Shown here in pieces: positions 52,250 to 60,503 of a stretch of DNA of 64,000 nt. The stretch spans positions 124,001 to 188,000 of the forward strand of contig CAWGQN010000001.1 of NCBI GenBank assembly GCA_963824885.1, given 5' to 3'. A program made the translations under genes and the position numbers. Under the pieces are notes generated by a model. It was given only the letters and a program-made list of their open reading frames with translations. It had not been told where the DNA came from and did no database searches. Within the stretch, counting starts at the first letter, position 1. Each line of letters opens with the position of its first letter. The stretch is from CAWGQN01 sp963824885 (GTDB lineage: Bacteria; Actinomycetota; Actinomycetes; Actinomycetales; Microbacteriaceae).

Positions 52250-52305
52250 CACGTTCTGACACGGCACGACAAATCGTGAGTTGTCGCCCGCTCGCGCCTC
52301 GAAAT

Positions 52306-53148
52306 CTACGAGTCGTCCGCTGCGCGCGGTCCCACGGGTACTCCGCCGACGGAATTGCCGGTCGTTGGGTTCGCCGTCGTGGCGGCGTCGGAATTGGCCG
52401 GACACATCATCAGCCTCGAAAGCTCCGACCCCACGTTATTGGCTTCCACGAGCATGTGCGCGCACCGCTCGCACGATTTCAGGTGTTTTTCCACGCGCAC
52501 GACGTCGCGTTTACCGAGTCCGTTTCGAACATACGAACCCAAATACTCGAGGGCCCAGTGACACTCCGTACCGCCCGGTGCCGACGCGAGGTGCGCTCGA
52601 ATCCACGCTTGCCTCAACCCCTCGCGCGCCCGATAATTGAGCGCGGCAACCGCGTTCGGTTTGATGCCCAAGAGTGGCGCGACCTTTTGCGGAGAGAGAC
52701 TCTCCACCTCGCTGTACCACAGGGCTTGTTGCCATCGAGTGGGCAACAAGCGAAATGCGCGAATCGCGAACTCTCGATCAATCGCAGCAGATCTCGTCTC
52801 GTCTGATAAGTGCGGATCGGGAACCTCCTCGATCGCGCCAATCGACGTGTCGTGCTTCGCGCGCGCCCACGCAATGGCCGTGTTTCTGACGGTCGTGAAT
52901 AAGTACGGGCGAAATGCGAGCGTCGGACCACCACCATTTCGCATCGAGTGGAAGATTTTCGCAAACGCCTCGGAGACAAGATCATCGGAATCAAACGACG
53001 TCGTATATGATCGTGCAACCGCGGTCGCGGCGCGCGCGTGACGGTGCCACAGCTCGCCAAATGCGCCACTGTCACCCCCGCGAGTCAGATCGATTAATTC
53101 GGTGTCACTGCGTATCACCGGAGGGCCGGTGGGCGCATCAGGGGCCAT
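52306..53148 (-). CDS. ECF-type sigma factor with C-terminal zinc-binding anti-sigma-like domain
   Basis: The 280-residue protein has sigma region 2 (about 28-95, GAFGELWHRHARAATAVAR, DDLVSEAFAKIF, FRPYLFTTVRNTAI), a linker, and region 4 (about 130-180, RAFRLLPTRWQQALW, KVAPLLGIKPNAVAALNYRA). A C-terminal zinc-finger-like segment (about 195-240) has VEKHLKSCERCAHML, the H-x3-C-x2-C of ZAS anti-sigma domains. There is no membrane helix. The fused ZAS domain may sense redox state or zinc. It lies immediately upstream (in transcription) of the surface-protein genes and is their likely regulator. Confidence 0.88.
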   Translation of the reverse strand: MAPDAPTGPPVIRSDTELIDLTRGGDSGAFGELWHRHARAATAVARSYTTSFDSDDLVSEAFAKIFHSMRNGGGPTLAFRPYLFTTVRNTAIAWARAKHDTSIGAIEEVPDPHLSDETRSAAIDREFAIRAFRLLPTRWQQALWYSEVESLSPQKVAPLLGIKPNAVAALNYRAREGLRQAWIRAHLASAPGGTECHWALEYLGSYVRNGLGKRDVVRVEKHLKSCERCAHMLVEANNVGSELSRLMMCPANSDAATTANPTTGNSVGGVPVGPRAADDS

Positions 53149-53281
53149 TTGTGGTGGTTCCTTATTTTGTTAAAGGATCGTGTCTTCTGCGCGTCATGAT
53201 GCCAGTTTGCCCACCGTTTGTCGATTGCGCACCGCCCATATTCCCGCGCGTTCCGAACAAAAATTCACCCCCGCACACGGG

Positions 53282-54106
53282 TCACGACCTCAGCGACGCT
53301 CCATGAAACACTCGATCCAACAGCGCGAAGAGTGGCGCGTCATACGTTGTCAGCCTGGCGCGCGTACTGACCTCGTTGTGAACGCCGTCGCCACCAACCG
53401 GACCGGTGTGATTCACGTCGAAGTAACTCTGGACGCCCTCGGCCCAATACTCGCGCATTGCTGACCCGGCGTACGTATTCCTCCATCGACCAGCGGCGAG
53501 CGCCGCATTCCACGCGCTTCGCAGTTCAGGCATGAATGTCGCGTCATCGTATTGCAACGCCATTTCCATGAGCGTGTGGCCGAACTCGTGAACAAACGCG
53601 TTCTCACCGTTCAGGTTGTCCATGAGATTGGCCTCTGTTCCCACCGAAATCGGAAGGCTATCAGTCGCTCCCATTCCGCCCCAATACCTGTCATCGAGAG
53701 AAGTACCAAAAATCGCGTTCACTTCGGGAATATTGCTCATCCGCTCGCCGCGCGCCGTGATGACTACTCGAATATTGTGGCGGTTCAGCGAGGGAACCGG
53801 CCACGACGGATACGTCCATAGCAAGGTTCCCATCTCGTTCTTGGCGCGTATCAACGTCGCGTCGTCAACGCTGCGCGAACCAAGGACGGGTACGCCCCAC
53901 GCGTCAATATATTTGCCGTAAAAGTTCGTGTCGAGTCGATATTTATCGGCAATATCCCGCGGTACGCCAGAAACAACGGACTGGGCCGAGGTTTCAGACG
54001 TCGCGCTCGCGCTTATCGATGCGGGCACCGCAACCAGCGCACTCACCGAAAGAAAAGCTGTCAAGGCGAAAAGAGGTCGTCGATTTATAGCTGACATAAG
54101 AGTCAT
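53282..54106 (-). CDS. Secreted zinc metallopeptidase-like protein, copy 1
   Basis: The 274-residue product has a signal peptide (to about 36, ending SASA) and a domain with FVHEFGHTL (H173, E174, H177) plus downstream REYWAEGVQSYF, whose Glu 219 or 223 could be the third zinc ligand of a gluzincin-type enzyme. Other blocks shared with copy 2: KYxLDTNxYGKYIxAWGVPxLGS, MGTLLWTYP, VGTEANLxDN. I cannot name the MEROPS family. ATG 54106 or, with GGA about 9 nt upstream, 54097. Confidence 0.7.
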   Translation of the reverse strand: MTLMSAINRRPLFALTAFLSVSALVAVPASISASATSETSAQSVVSGVPRDIADKYRLDTNFYGKYIDAWGVPVLGSRSVDDATLIRAKNEMGTLLWTYPSWPVPSLNRHNIRVVITARGERMSNIPEVNAIFGTSLDDRYWGGMGATDSLPISVGTEANLMDNLNGENAFVHEFGHTLMEMALQYDDATFMPELRSAWNAALAAGRWRNTYAGSAMREYWAEGVQSYFDVNHTGPVGGDGVHNEVSTRARLTTYDAPLFALLDRVFHGASLRS

Positions 54107-54206
54107 CCAATCAATGCACTAGGTTCTTCGGGTCAACCGTGCAACGAGCACCCCATACTGTCTCACACATTCGAGAAAAAAGGAATACCCAATCCCCCCA
54201 AGAAGG

Positions 54207-55067
54207 TCACGTCCTCAGCGACGCTCCACGAAACACTCGATTAAGAAGCGCGAAGAGTGGCGGATCATACTCTTTCAGTCTGTCCCGCGTGTAAACGTCG
54301 TTATTAATGCCGTTTCCGCCAACCGGGCCGGGCCTACCGACGTTGAAATACGTCTGGACGCCTTCGGCCCAATACTCTTTCATGGCCGAACCAGCGTACG
54401 TGTTATTCCATCGCCCGGTCGCATTCGCCGAATCCCACGCATTCTGCAATTCAGGAGAGAAGTTCGTATCAATGTGTGACAACGACATGTCCATGAGGGT
54501 GTGGCCGAATTCGTGGACAAACACGTTCTCGTTGTCATAATTGTCGATAAGGTTCGCCTCTGTACCAACGGAGAGCGGAACGCGATCCGTTGCTCCCATT
54601 CCACCCCAATACGCCTCGTCAAACGTTCTGCCACCACCCCACCGCGTGCGATCATTGAGAACCGAACCGTACTCGGCGTATACCTCGGGAATGTCGCTCA
54701 TGTGCTCGCCTCGCGCCGCAAGTACGACTCGAACGTTGCGCCGGCTCAACTCGGGAACCGGCCACCAGGGGTACGTCCACAAGAGCGTTCCCATTTGAGT
54801 CCTGGCCCGCACGAGCGTCGCATCGTCGAGCCTGTTAGAGCCGAGAATGGGCACGCCCCACGCGTTAATGTACTTGCCATACCAGTTCGTGTCGAGTCCG
54901 TATTTATCGGCAATTTCCTGCGGGACACGCGAAACGGAAGCCTTTTCCGAGAGCGCCGGATTCGCACTCGCGCTGAGCGCGGGGGGAACTGCGGCCAGAG
55001 CACCAACGGCACCTCCCGCGGCCAAGAAAACAAACGAGCGTCGATTCACTGTTGACATGACAGTCAT
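54207..55067 (-). CDS. Secreted zinc metallopeptidase-like protein, copy 2
   Basis: The 286-residue paralogue has a Tat-like start (VNRRSFVFLAAGGAVG), cleavage near ALSASA, and the same FVHEFGHTL (H185, E186, H189) and KEYWAEGVQTYFNV motifs. It has about 10 extra residues before the YWGGMGATD block. Both copies share upstream sequence (GGTT-ACCCGAAGAACCTAGTGCA) and end GASLR(S/T), so they arose by whole-unit tandem duplication. Substrate unknown; trimming or shedding of the neighbouring surface proteins is possible. ATG 55067 or 55058. Confidence 0.7.
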   Translation of the reverse strand: MTVMSTVNRRSFVFLAAGGAVGALAAVPPALSASANPALSEKASVSRVPQEIADKYGLDTNWYGKYINAWGVPILGSNRLDDATLVRARTQMGTLLWTYPWWPVPELSRRNVRVVLAARGEHMSDIPEVYAEYGSVLNDRTRWGGGRTFDEAYWGGMGATDRVPLSVGTEANLIDNYDNENVFVHEFGHTLMDMSLSHIDTNFSPELQNAWDSANATGRWNNTYAGSAMKEYWAEGVQTYFNVGRPGPVGGNGINNDVYTRDRLKEYDPPLFALLNRVFRGASLRT

Positions 55068-55149
55068 CCAATCCGTGCACTAGGTTCTTCGGGTTAACCG
55101 TGCAACAAGCGCCCTTCTCTCACACCGGGGGAAGAAAAGCGGGATGATG

Positions 55150-55222
55150 TGACCCCAGCGGGATTCGAACCCGCGTTACCGCCGTGAGAGGGCGATGTCC
55201 TGGGCCGCTAAACGATGGGGCC
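55150..55222 (-). tRNA. tRNA-Glu (anticodon CTC)
   Basis: The minus strand folds as a 73-nt cloverleaf: 7-bp acceptor GGCCCCA/TGGGGTC, D-arm, anticodon loop CTCTCAC, T-arm with GGTTCGAATCC. CCA is not encoded. Confidence 0.95.
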
Positions 55223-55324
55223 GTGCTTGCAGCCCCACGAGTATCCCACGATCATCGGGAACAACCAAACTCGGCCATGCCGAGGGACCTTGCGCGTCCG
55301 CTCGGGCGGGTATTAGCTGACACC

Positions 55325-55963
55325 ATGCGACTAACAAAAATGCAACACGCGACCCTTATCCTCGAGGATTCCGGATCGAAACTGATTGTCGACCCCGGAA
55401 CGTTCTCGGCGCCGCTCGACGACGTCGGTCAAACGGTCGCCGTCGTGTTAACTCACGAACACGTCGATCACTGGACGCCCGAGCAATTGGGGCGCATTTC
55501 GAACGAAAATCCGTCAGTGAGAATTTTCGGACCCGCGGGCGTCGTGTCCGCCGCGGCTGGATTCGACGTGAGTGAGGTAAGCGACGGCGATACCGTCACC
55601 GCGGGACCGTTCTCGCTCAGGTTTTTCGGATCGCAACACGCCCTGATTCACTCGTCAATCCCGGTTGTCGACAATGTTGGTGTGTTGGTCAATGACGCAC
55701 TCTATTATCCGGGCGATTCGTTTACGATTCCCTCGGGAGTCGACGTAGACACCCTCGCGGTTCCCTCGGGTGCACCGTGGCTAAAAATCGGCGATGTGAT
55801 TGATTTCGTCCTCGCGGTTGGGCCCCGGCGCAGTTTTTCGACCCACGAAATGGTGCTGTCTGCTGCGGGAAAGCACTTGGCGAATTCCCGAATCGAGTGG
55901 GCAACGAAGCAAGGCGGTGGAGAATTTATCTCTCTCGAACCCAACGAAACGCTCGAAATCTAG
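55325..55963 (+). CDS. Metallo-beta-lactamase-fold metal-dependent hydrolase
   Basis: The 212-residue product has the zinc site THEHVDHW (HxHxDH), IVDPGTF early, and HALIHSSIP and YYPGDSF later, matching the UlaG-like lactonase/hydrolase group of the fold. Substrate unknown. ATG 55325 is preferred since the fold begins at once (MRLTKMQHATLILED); no strong ribosome-binding site is visible. It lies alone between two tRNA genes of the opposite strand. Confidence 0.85.
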   Translation: MRLTKMQHATLILEDSGSKLIVDPGTFSAPLDDVGQTVAVVLTHEHVDHWTPEQLGRISNENPSVRIFGPAGVVSAAAGFDVSEVSDGDTVTAGPFSLRFFGSQHALIHSSIPVVDNVGVLVNDALYYPGDSFTIPSGVDVDTLAVPSGAPWLKIGDVIDFVLAVGPRRSFSTHEMVLSAAGKHLANSRIEWATKQGGGEFISLEPNETLEI

Positions 55964-55977
55964 AAGCGCACGTGTTG

Positions 55978-56049
55978 CTGGGGTACCTGGACTCGAACCA
56001 AGAACAACTGAACCAGAATCAGCCGTGTTGCCAATTACACCATACCCCA
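55978..56049 (-). tRNA. tRNA-Gln (anticodon CTG)
   Basis: A 72-nt minus-strand cloverleaf with acceptor TGGGGTA/TACCCCA, D-loop GTGTAATTGGCAACAC, anticodon loop TTCTGGT and T-arm GGTTCGAGTCC. CCA is not encoded. Its 3' end is 15 bp from the hydrolase stop. Confidence 0.95.
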
Positions 56050-56135
56050 CAGATTGCACCGAACAGCAGCACCAACCGCCTCCAATATCTTACGGTAGGT
56101 CACTCGGTGCATTCCCTCGCGGACGTGACGCTCGG

Positions 56136-57047
56136 TCAGAGGCCGATGAGATCACGGTTAATGGTGGCGGCCGCGCGCGCACCCGATCCGGCCGCGACAA
56201 TCATTTGCACGGGCCCCGGGGAAGCCGAATCGCCGGCTGCGTATACTCCGGGAACGGTCGTGCGCCCGTCGGGATCGACCGTGACAAAGCCCTCGTCGTC
56301 GATCCCGATGCCGAGTCCGGCGGCGTAATCACAACTCGTGGACCACGTGGGACGCACAAATCCGCCGCGCCGTGCGACTCGCTCGCCATCACACAATACG
56401 ACGGCGGTCATCTCACCGCGCTCTCCCTCAATAGCGGCGACTGTACGGCGCTCGGTGCGAATACCGCGCCGCTCGAGAGCCGTTTCGGCGTCGACCGAAA
56501 TTTCGCCGACGCCATTAGTGAATACAATCACGTCCGGACTCCACTGAGAAATCAGCCCGGCCCTTTCGACAAGATCGTCGGTTTCGCCGATGAGTGCCAC
56601 GGGCACATCGCTCTTTTCGTATGCATCGCACTCAATACAACTGTGAAGACTCGTTCCGTAGAAAACGCGCACGCCCTCGATATCGGGCAACGTCTCGACA
56701 AGACCCGACGCGATCAAAACGGAGCGAGCGTTCACCGTGCGATTTGCCCCGCCGCGATTTTCCGATATCGAGACAGCAAAACGGCCCGACTCCGTCGCGG
56801 CGATTGTGCTCACTCGCGCCTGCTCATATTGCGCTTCTGGATACCTCGCAAGCTCTGCCCGCCCCACCGCTCGCAATTCGAGCGGTGAGATGCCGTCGCG
56901 AGTCAAGAAACCGTGAGACCGCAACGTTGGGGCGTTCCGAGGGCGGTTGCTGTCGACCACCAGGACGGTTCGTCTCGAGCGCGCGAGATTAAGGCCCGCG
57001 GAAAGCCCGGCGGGACCAGCGCCTATGACAACGACATCAATCGTCAC
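56136..57047 (-). CDS. Thioredoxin-reductase-like flavoprotein
   Basis: The 303-residue two-dinucleotide-domain protein has FAD motif VVIGAGPAGLSAG, redox pair C137-I-E-C140 in HSCIECDAYE and the C-terminal GVYAAGDSA. The usual NADPH loop GxGxxA/S is replaced by LIGETDDLVE, so nucleotide use may differ. It could reduce a thioredoxin-like or small disulfide partner; it is more divergent than a main TrxB. GTG start overlaps the gltX stop as GTGA. Confidence 0.88.
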   Translation of the reverse strand: MTIDVVVIGAGPAGLSAGLNLARSRRTVLVVDSNRPRNAPTLRSHGFLTRDGISPLELRAVGRAELARYPEAQYEQARVSTIAATESGRFAVSISENRGGANRTVNARSVLIASGLVETLPDIEGVRVFYGTSLHSCIECDAYEKSDVPVALIGETDDLVERAGLISQWSPDVIVFTNGVGEISVDAETALERRGIRTERRTVAAIEGERGEMTAVVLCDGERVARRGGFVRPTWSTSCDYAAGLGIGIDDEGFVTVDPDGRTTVPGVYAAGDSASPGPVQMIVAAGSGARAAATINRDLIGL

Positions 57048-58567
57048 GATGAGATGTGCTCGGAAAACCGGGTGAGCCGAGCAATCGTCGACCGCTTGCC
57101 AAGAACTTGCAACGATTCGAAAAGCGGAGGTGAAATGCGGCGACCCGACACAGCGACCCGAACGACGCCGAAGGCCACTCGCGGTTTAAGACCGCGTTCG
57201 TGCACAAGGCTCGCCTCCAGCGCGGAACGGATTTGATCGTGCGTCCACTCCTCGATCCCGATGGCGTCGAGCGAGGCGATTGCCGCGGTCGCGACCTCTC
57301 CCGCCCTTTCGTTCAAACCCGCCAGCGCGTCTGCCCGGAACTCGAACTCATCGTCATCGGAAAAAAATGGCGCCACGAGCTCGGGAACCTCGCCGAGCAA
57401 CGCGATTCGCTCCTGAACAAGAGGGGCCAACTCAAAAATCGTCGAGCGTTCGGCACGCGTTGGCGGATCGGCCACGATTCCGTTGGCCACGAGATACGGG
57501 ATCGTGCGCTGCGCGAAATCCATGACGTCAAGGTTTCGAATATGGTCGCCGTTAATTGATTCGGCCTTGGTCAGATCGAATCGCGCCGGGTTGGGATTGA
57601 CATCGACGACATCAAACGCCGAAACGAGTTCGTCAACGCTGAACACATCGCGATCATGAGTGAGCGACCACCCTAAGAGCGCCAAATAGTTGACGAGTCC
57701 CTCGGGGATGAAACCGCGGTCGCGGTGGACAAAGACGTTGGATTCGGGTTGGCGCTTCGAGAGCTTGGTATTGCCCGCTCCGAGCACGGTGGGAAGATGC
57801 CCAAATCGAGGAACCCACTCGGCAATACCGACGTCAATCAAAGCGTGGTACAGCGCAATTTGTCTCGGAGTACTCGACAGCAGGTCGTCGCCGCGAAGAA
57901 CGTGCGTCACACGCATGAGGGCGTCGTCGACGGGATTGACAAGCGTATACAGGGGATCGCCGGACGGGCGAACCACGACGAAATCGCTCGACGACCCCGA
58001 TGGAAAGGTAATAGGCCCTCGCACGAGGTCGTCGAAAGATCGCTCTTCGTCGGGCACGCGCAATCGAAGGGCGGGCACGCGCCCGAGCGCTCGAAACGCG
58101 CTGCGCTGCGAATCAGTGAGGTCTCGATCAAAATTGTCATAACCGCGCTTCGGGTCGAGACCCCGCGCCCGATTTCGACTCTCGATTTCGTCTGCCGTCG
58201 AAAAACTCTCATACACGTGACCCGACGCCACGAGCGTGCCGACGACGTCACGGTAAATGTCGCTCCGTTGCGATTGGCGATAGGGCGCGTCTGGTCCACC
58301 CACCTCAACACCCTCGTCCCAATCGAGGTGGAGCCACCTTAACGCGTCGACGAGCTGTGCGTAGCTTTCGTCGCTATCGCGAGCCGCATCGGTGTCTTCG
58401 ATTCGGACGATAAACGTGCCACGGTTGTGCCGCGCATACGCCCAGTTGAACAGCGCCGTGCGGATGAGACCGACGTGCGGGGTGCCGGTGGGCGACGGGC
58501 AAAACCGCACTCGCACGTCGGGGCCGGTCGCCGTCGACACCGGATAAGACGAGACTTCGCGGCTCAT
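57044..58567 (-). CDS. gltX: Glutamyl-tRNA synthetase
   Basis: The 507-residue class I synthetase has the HIGH-equivalent SPTGTPHVGLIRTALFNW, IRIEDTD-like VRIEDTDAARDS, and the KMSKS-equivalent TKLSKRQPESNV, then the helical anticodon-binding domain. It charges tRNA-Glu and, in actinobacteria, usually tRNA-Gln (corrected by GatCAB), which fits the nearby tRNA-Glu and tRNA-Gln. ATG shares one base with the upstream hydrolase stop (TGATG). Confidence 0.96.
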   Translation of the reverse strand: MSREVSSYPVSTATGPDVRVRFCPSPTGTPHVGLIRTALFNWAYARHNRGTFIVRIEDTDAARDSDESYAQLVDALRWLHLDWDEGVEVGGPDAPYRQSQRSDIYRDVVGTLVASGHVYESFSTADEIESRNRARGLDPKRGYDNFDRDLTDSQRSAFRALGRVPALRLRVPDEERSFDDLVRGPITFPSGSSSDFVVVRPSGDPLYTLVNPVDDALMRVTHVLRGDDLLSSTPRQIALYHALIDVGIAEWVPRFGHLPTVLGAGNTKLSKRQPESNVFVHRDRGFIPEGLVNYLALLGWSLTHDRDVFSVDELVSAFDVVDVNPNPARFDLTKAESINGDHIRNLDVMDFAQRTIPYLVANGIVADPPTRAERSTIFELAPLVQERIALLGEVPELVAPFFSDDDEFEFRADALAGLNERAGEVATAAIASLDAIGIEEWTHDQIRSALEASLVHERGLKPRVAFGVVRVAVSGRRISPPLFESLQVLGKRSTIARLTRFSEHISS

Positions 58568-59337
58568 CAGCGTGCCACCACCGGATTGACGAGCGTTCCA
58601 ATGCCGCGAATGTCAATCGCAACCGAGTCTCCGTTGTGAATCGGGCCGATTCCAGACGGCGTACCCGTGAGAATCAGATCGCCCGGAAGAAGCGTAAAGA
58701 CTCGTGACGCAAACGCAATGATTTCTGGGATGCCGTGAACCATGTCGCCCGTATTGGCGCTTTGCCGCACGGTTCCGTTCACGCGGGTCTCGAGATCAAG
58801 GTCGCTCCACGCGAGCTCCGTTTCAATCACGGGGCCGATTGGGCAAAATGTGTCGTACCCTTTTGCGCGCGTCCACTGTCCCTCGTCGCGTTGGATGTCG
58901 CGGGCCGTGACATCGTTGGCAATCGTCAAGCCAAATATCACGTCGGCGACGTCGTCCGCGCGCACGTTGCGAGCGACGCTGCCAATCACGACCGCGAGCT
59001 CGCCCTCGTGATCAACGCGCTCGCTCTCGCGGGGCAAGACGATTTCGTCGCCGGGACCGATGATAGACGTGTTCGGTTTGAGAAAGAGAATCGGAGATTC
59101 TGGGGGGTGCTCTCCCATCTCCGCGGCATGGTCGGAAAAGTTTTTACCGACGCCGATAATCTTCGAGCGCGGAATAACGGGTGCCAAGAGCTTCACATCG
59201 TCGACGGGCACGCGCTCGGCCGTCGAATCGAAACCACCGAAAACCGGATCCCCGTTCACGACAACAAACTCGTCAGACTCTTCATCGAGAATTCCAAAGG
59301 AAATTGTAGTTTCGTGGCGAAACCGGGCAACCTTCAC
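58567..59337 (-). CDS. Fumarylacetoacetate hydrolase family protein
   Basis: The 256 residues have the FAH-fold motifs KIIGVGKNFSDHAAE, LFLKPNTSIIGPGDEI, VDHEGELAVVIG (metal-binding E-x-E), NDVTARDIQ and LTGTPSGIGPI. Members hydrolyse or decarboxylate acylpyruvate-type compounds; the substrate is not evident. Its position between ilvE and gltX is conserved in actinobacteria. GTG start overlaps the ilvE stop (GTGA). Confidence 0.92.
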   Translation of the reverse strand: MKVARFRHETTISFGILDEESDEFVVVNGDPVFGGFDSTAERVPVDDVKLLAPVIPRSKIIGVGKNFSDHAAEMGEHPPESPILFLKPNTSIIGPGDEIVLPRESERVDHEGELAVVIGSVARNVRADDVADVIFGLTIANDVTARDIQRDEGQWTRAKGYDTFCPIGPVIETELAWSDLDLETRVNGTVRQSANTGDMVHGIPEIIAFASRVFTLLPGDLILTGTPSGIGPIHNGDSVAIDIRGIGTLVNPVVAR

Positions 59338-60449
59338 GAGTCGACCCTCATGAGCCAGCCGTGGCGATCCGGTGTGCGCCCGTATTGAATGTCGGTGAGG
59401 TCGCGGCGCAGTGCTAACGTGACGTCTCCCGACGGTGAATTTTCGTCGCCCACGACCCACTCCGTCGAACGCAATTGAGAAATCGGCGTGATACCCGCGG
59501 CCGTGCCACACGCAAACACCTCGGTAATGTCACCCGAGGCCACACCGTCGCGCCACTCGTCGATGAGAAATGGCCGCTGCTCAACAGGGAACCCGCGATC
59601 ACGCGCGAGCTGAATGACCGAATCCTTCGTGATGCCCTCGAGAATGTTCTCGGACGCGGGAGTGACGAGCGCGCCACTCTTGTAGACAAAGAAGACGTTC
59701 ATGCCGCCACATTCTTCGACGTAGCGTCCCTCGGCCGCGTCGAGAAACACGACTTGATCGCTCCCGTGCTCGTGCCCGTGCGATTGAGGCAAGAGTGAGG
59801 CGGCATAGTTTCCTCCCGCCTTGACCGACCCCATGCCGCCCTTGCCCGCTCGCGAGAACTCCGTTGATAGCCAAATTGTGACGGGCTTCACTCCGTCGGC
59901 GAAGTACGGACCCGCGGGGCTCGCAATGACGTAGTAGTCAAATTTTCTCGCCGAGCGCACCCCCAGATACGCCTCGCTCGCGAAGAGAAACGGTCGAATA
60001 TAGAGACTCGTTTCTCGAGCGGACGGCACCCAGCTCGCGTCCACGGCAACCAACCGGCGGATCGACTCGATAAAATCGTCAATCGCAAGCTCGGGCATTG
60101 CCAAGCGGCGCGCCGACAATTGGAACCGCGCTGCGTTTGCTCGGGGCCGGAAGACCCGTATCGAGCCGTCTGCGTGCCGAAACGCTTTGAGGCCCTCAAA
60201 AATCGTTTGGGCGTAGTGGAACACCGCGGCGGCCGGATCGAGCACGACGGGCCGATACGGCTCTACCGACGCATTGTGCCAGCCCGCGTCTGTCGTCCAC
60301 GAGATGCGCACGAGGTGATCGGTAAAGGACGTGCCGAACCCGGGGTTGGCAAGGATCGCTTCTCGCTCACTGTGGTCCCGTTGAAACGACGACGGGATCA
60401 CGGTAAATGCGAGCGGGCACGATGATCGCTCGCGCGTCGGTGGTGTCAT
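59334..60449 (-). CDS. ilvE: Branched-chain amino acid aminotransferase
   Basis: The 371-residue fold-type IV PLP enzyme has GTSFTDHLVRISW, VFHYAQTIFEGLKAFR, YIRPFLFAS, the PLP lysine in GGMGSVKAGGNYAAS, EECGGMNVFFV and FACGTAAGITP. It performs the last step of Val/Leu/Ile synthesis. AGGA lies 7 nt before the ATG at 60449. It follows leuB after 54 bp. Confidence 0.96.
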   Translation of the reverse strand: MTPPTRERSSCPLAFTVIPSSFQRDHSEREAILANPGFGTSFTDHLVRISWTTDAGWHNASVEPYRPVVLDPAAAVFHYAQTIFEGLKAFRHADGSIRVFRPRANAARFQLSARRLAMPELAIDDFIESIRRLVAVDASWVPSARETSLYIRPFLFASEAYLGVRSARKFDYYVIASPAGPYFADGVKPVTIWLSTEFSRAGKGGMGSVKAGGNYAASLLPQSHGHEHGSDQVVFLDAAEGRYVEECGGMNVFFVYKSGALVTPASENILEGITKDSVIQLARDRGFPVEQRPFLIDEWRDGVASGDITEVFACGTAAGITPISQLRSTEWVVGDENSPSGDVTLALRRDLTDIQYGRTPDRHGWLMRVDS

Positions 60450-60503
60450 GCGCAATTCCTGTCTGGAACAAAACCTGTCTCCTGGATGGTAACGCTCCGC
60501 GCG

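Noticed and set aside
52168..52305. Extra small gene upstream of surface protein 5
   Set aside because: The segment matches the paralogous promoter region at 50340-50450 and has no separate coding signal.
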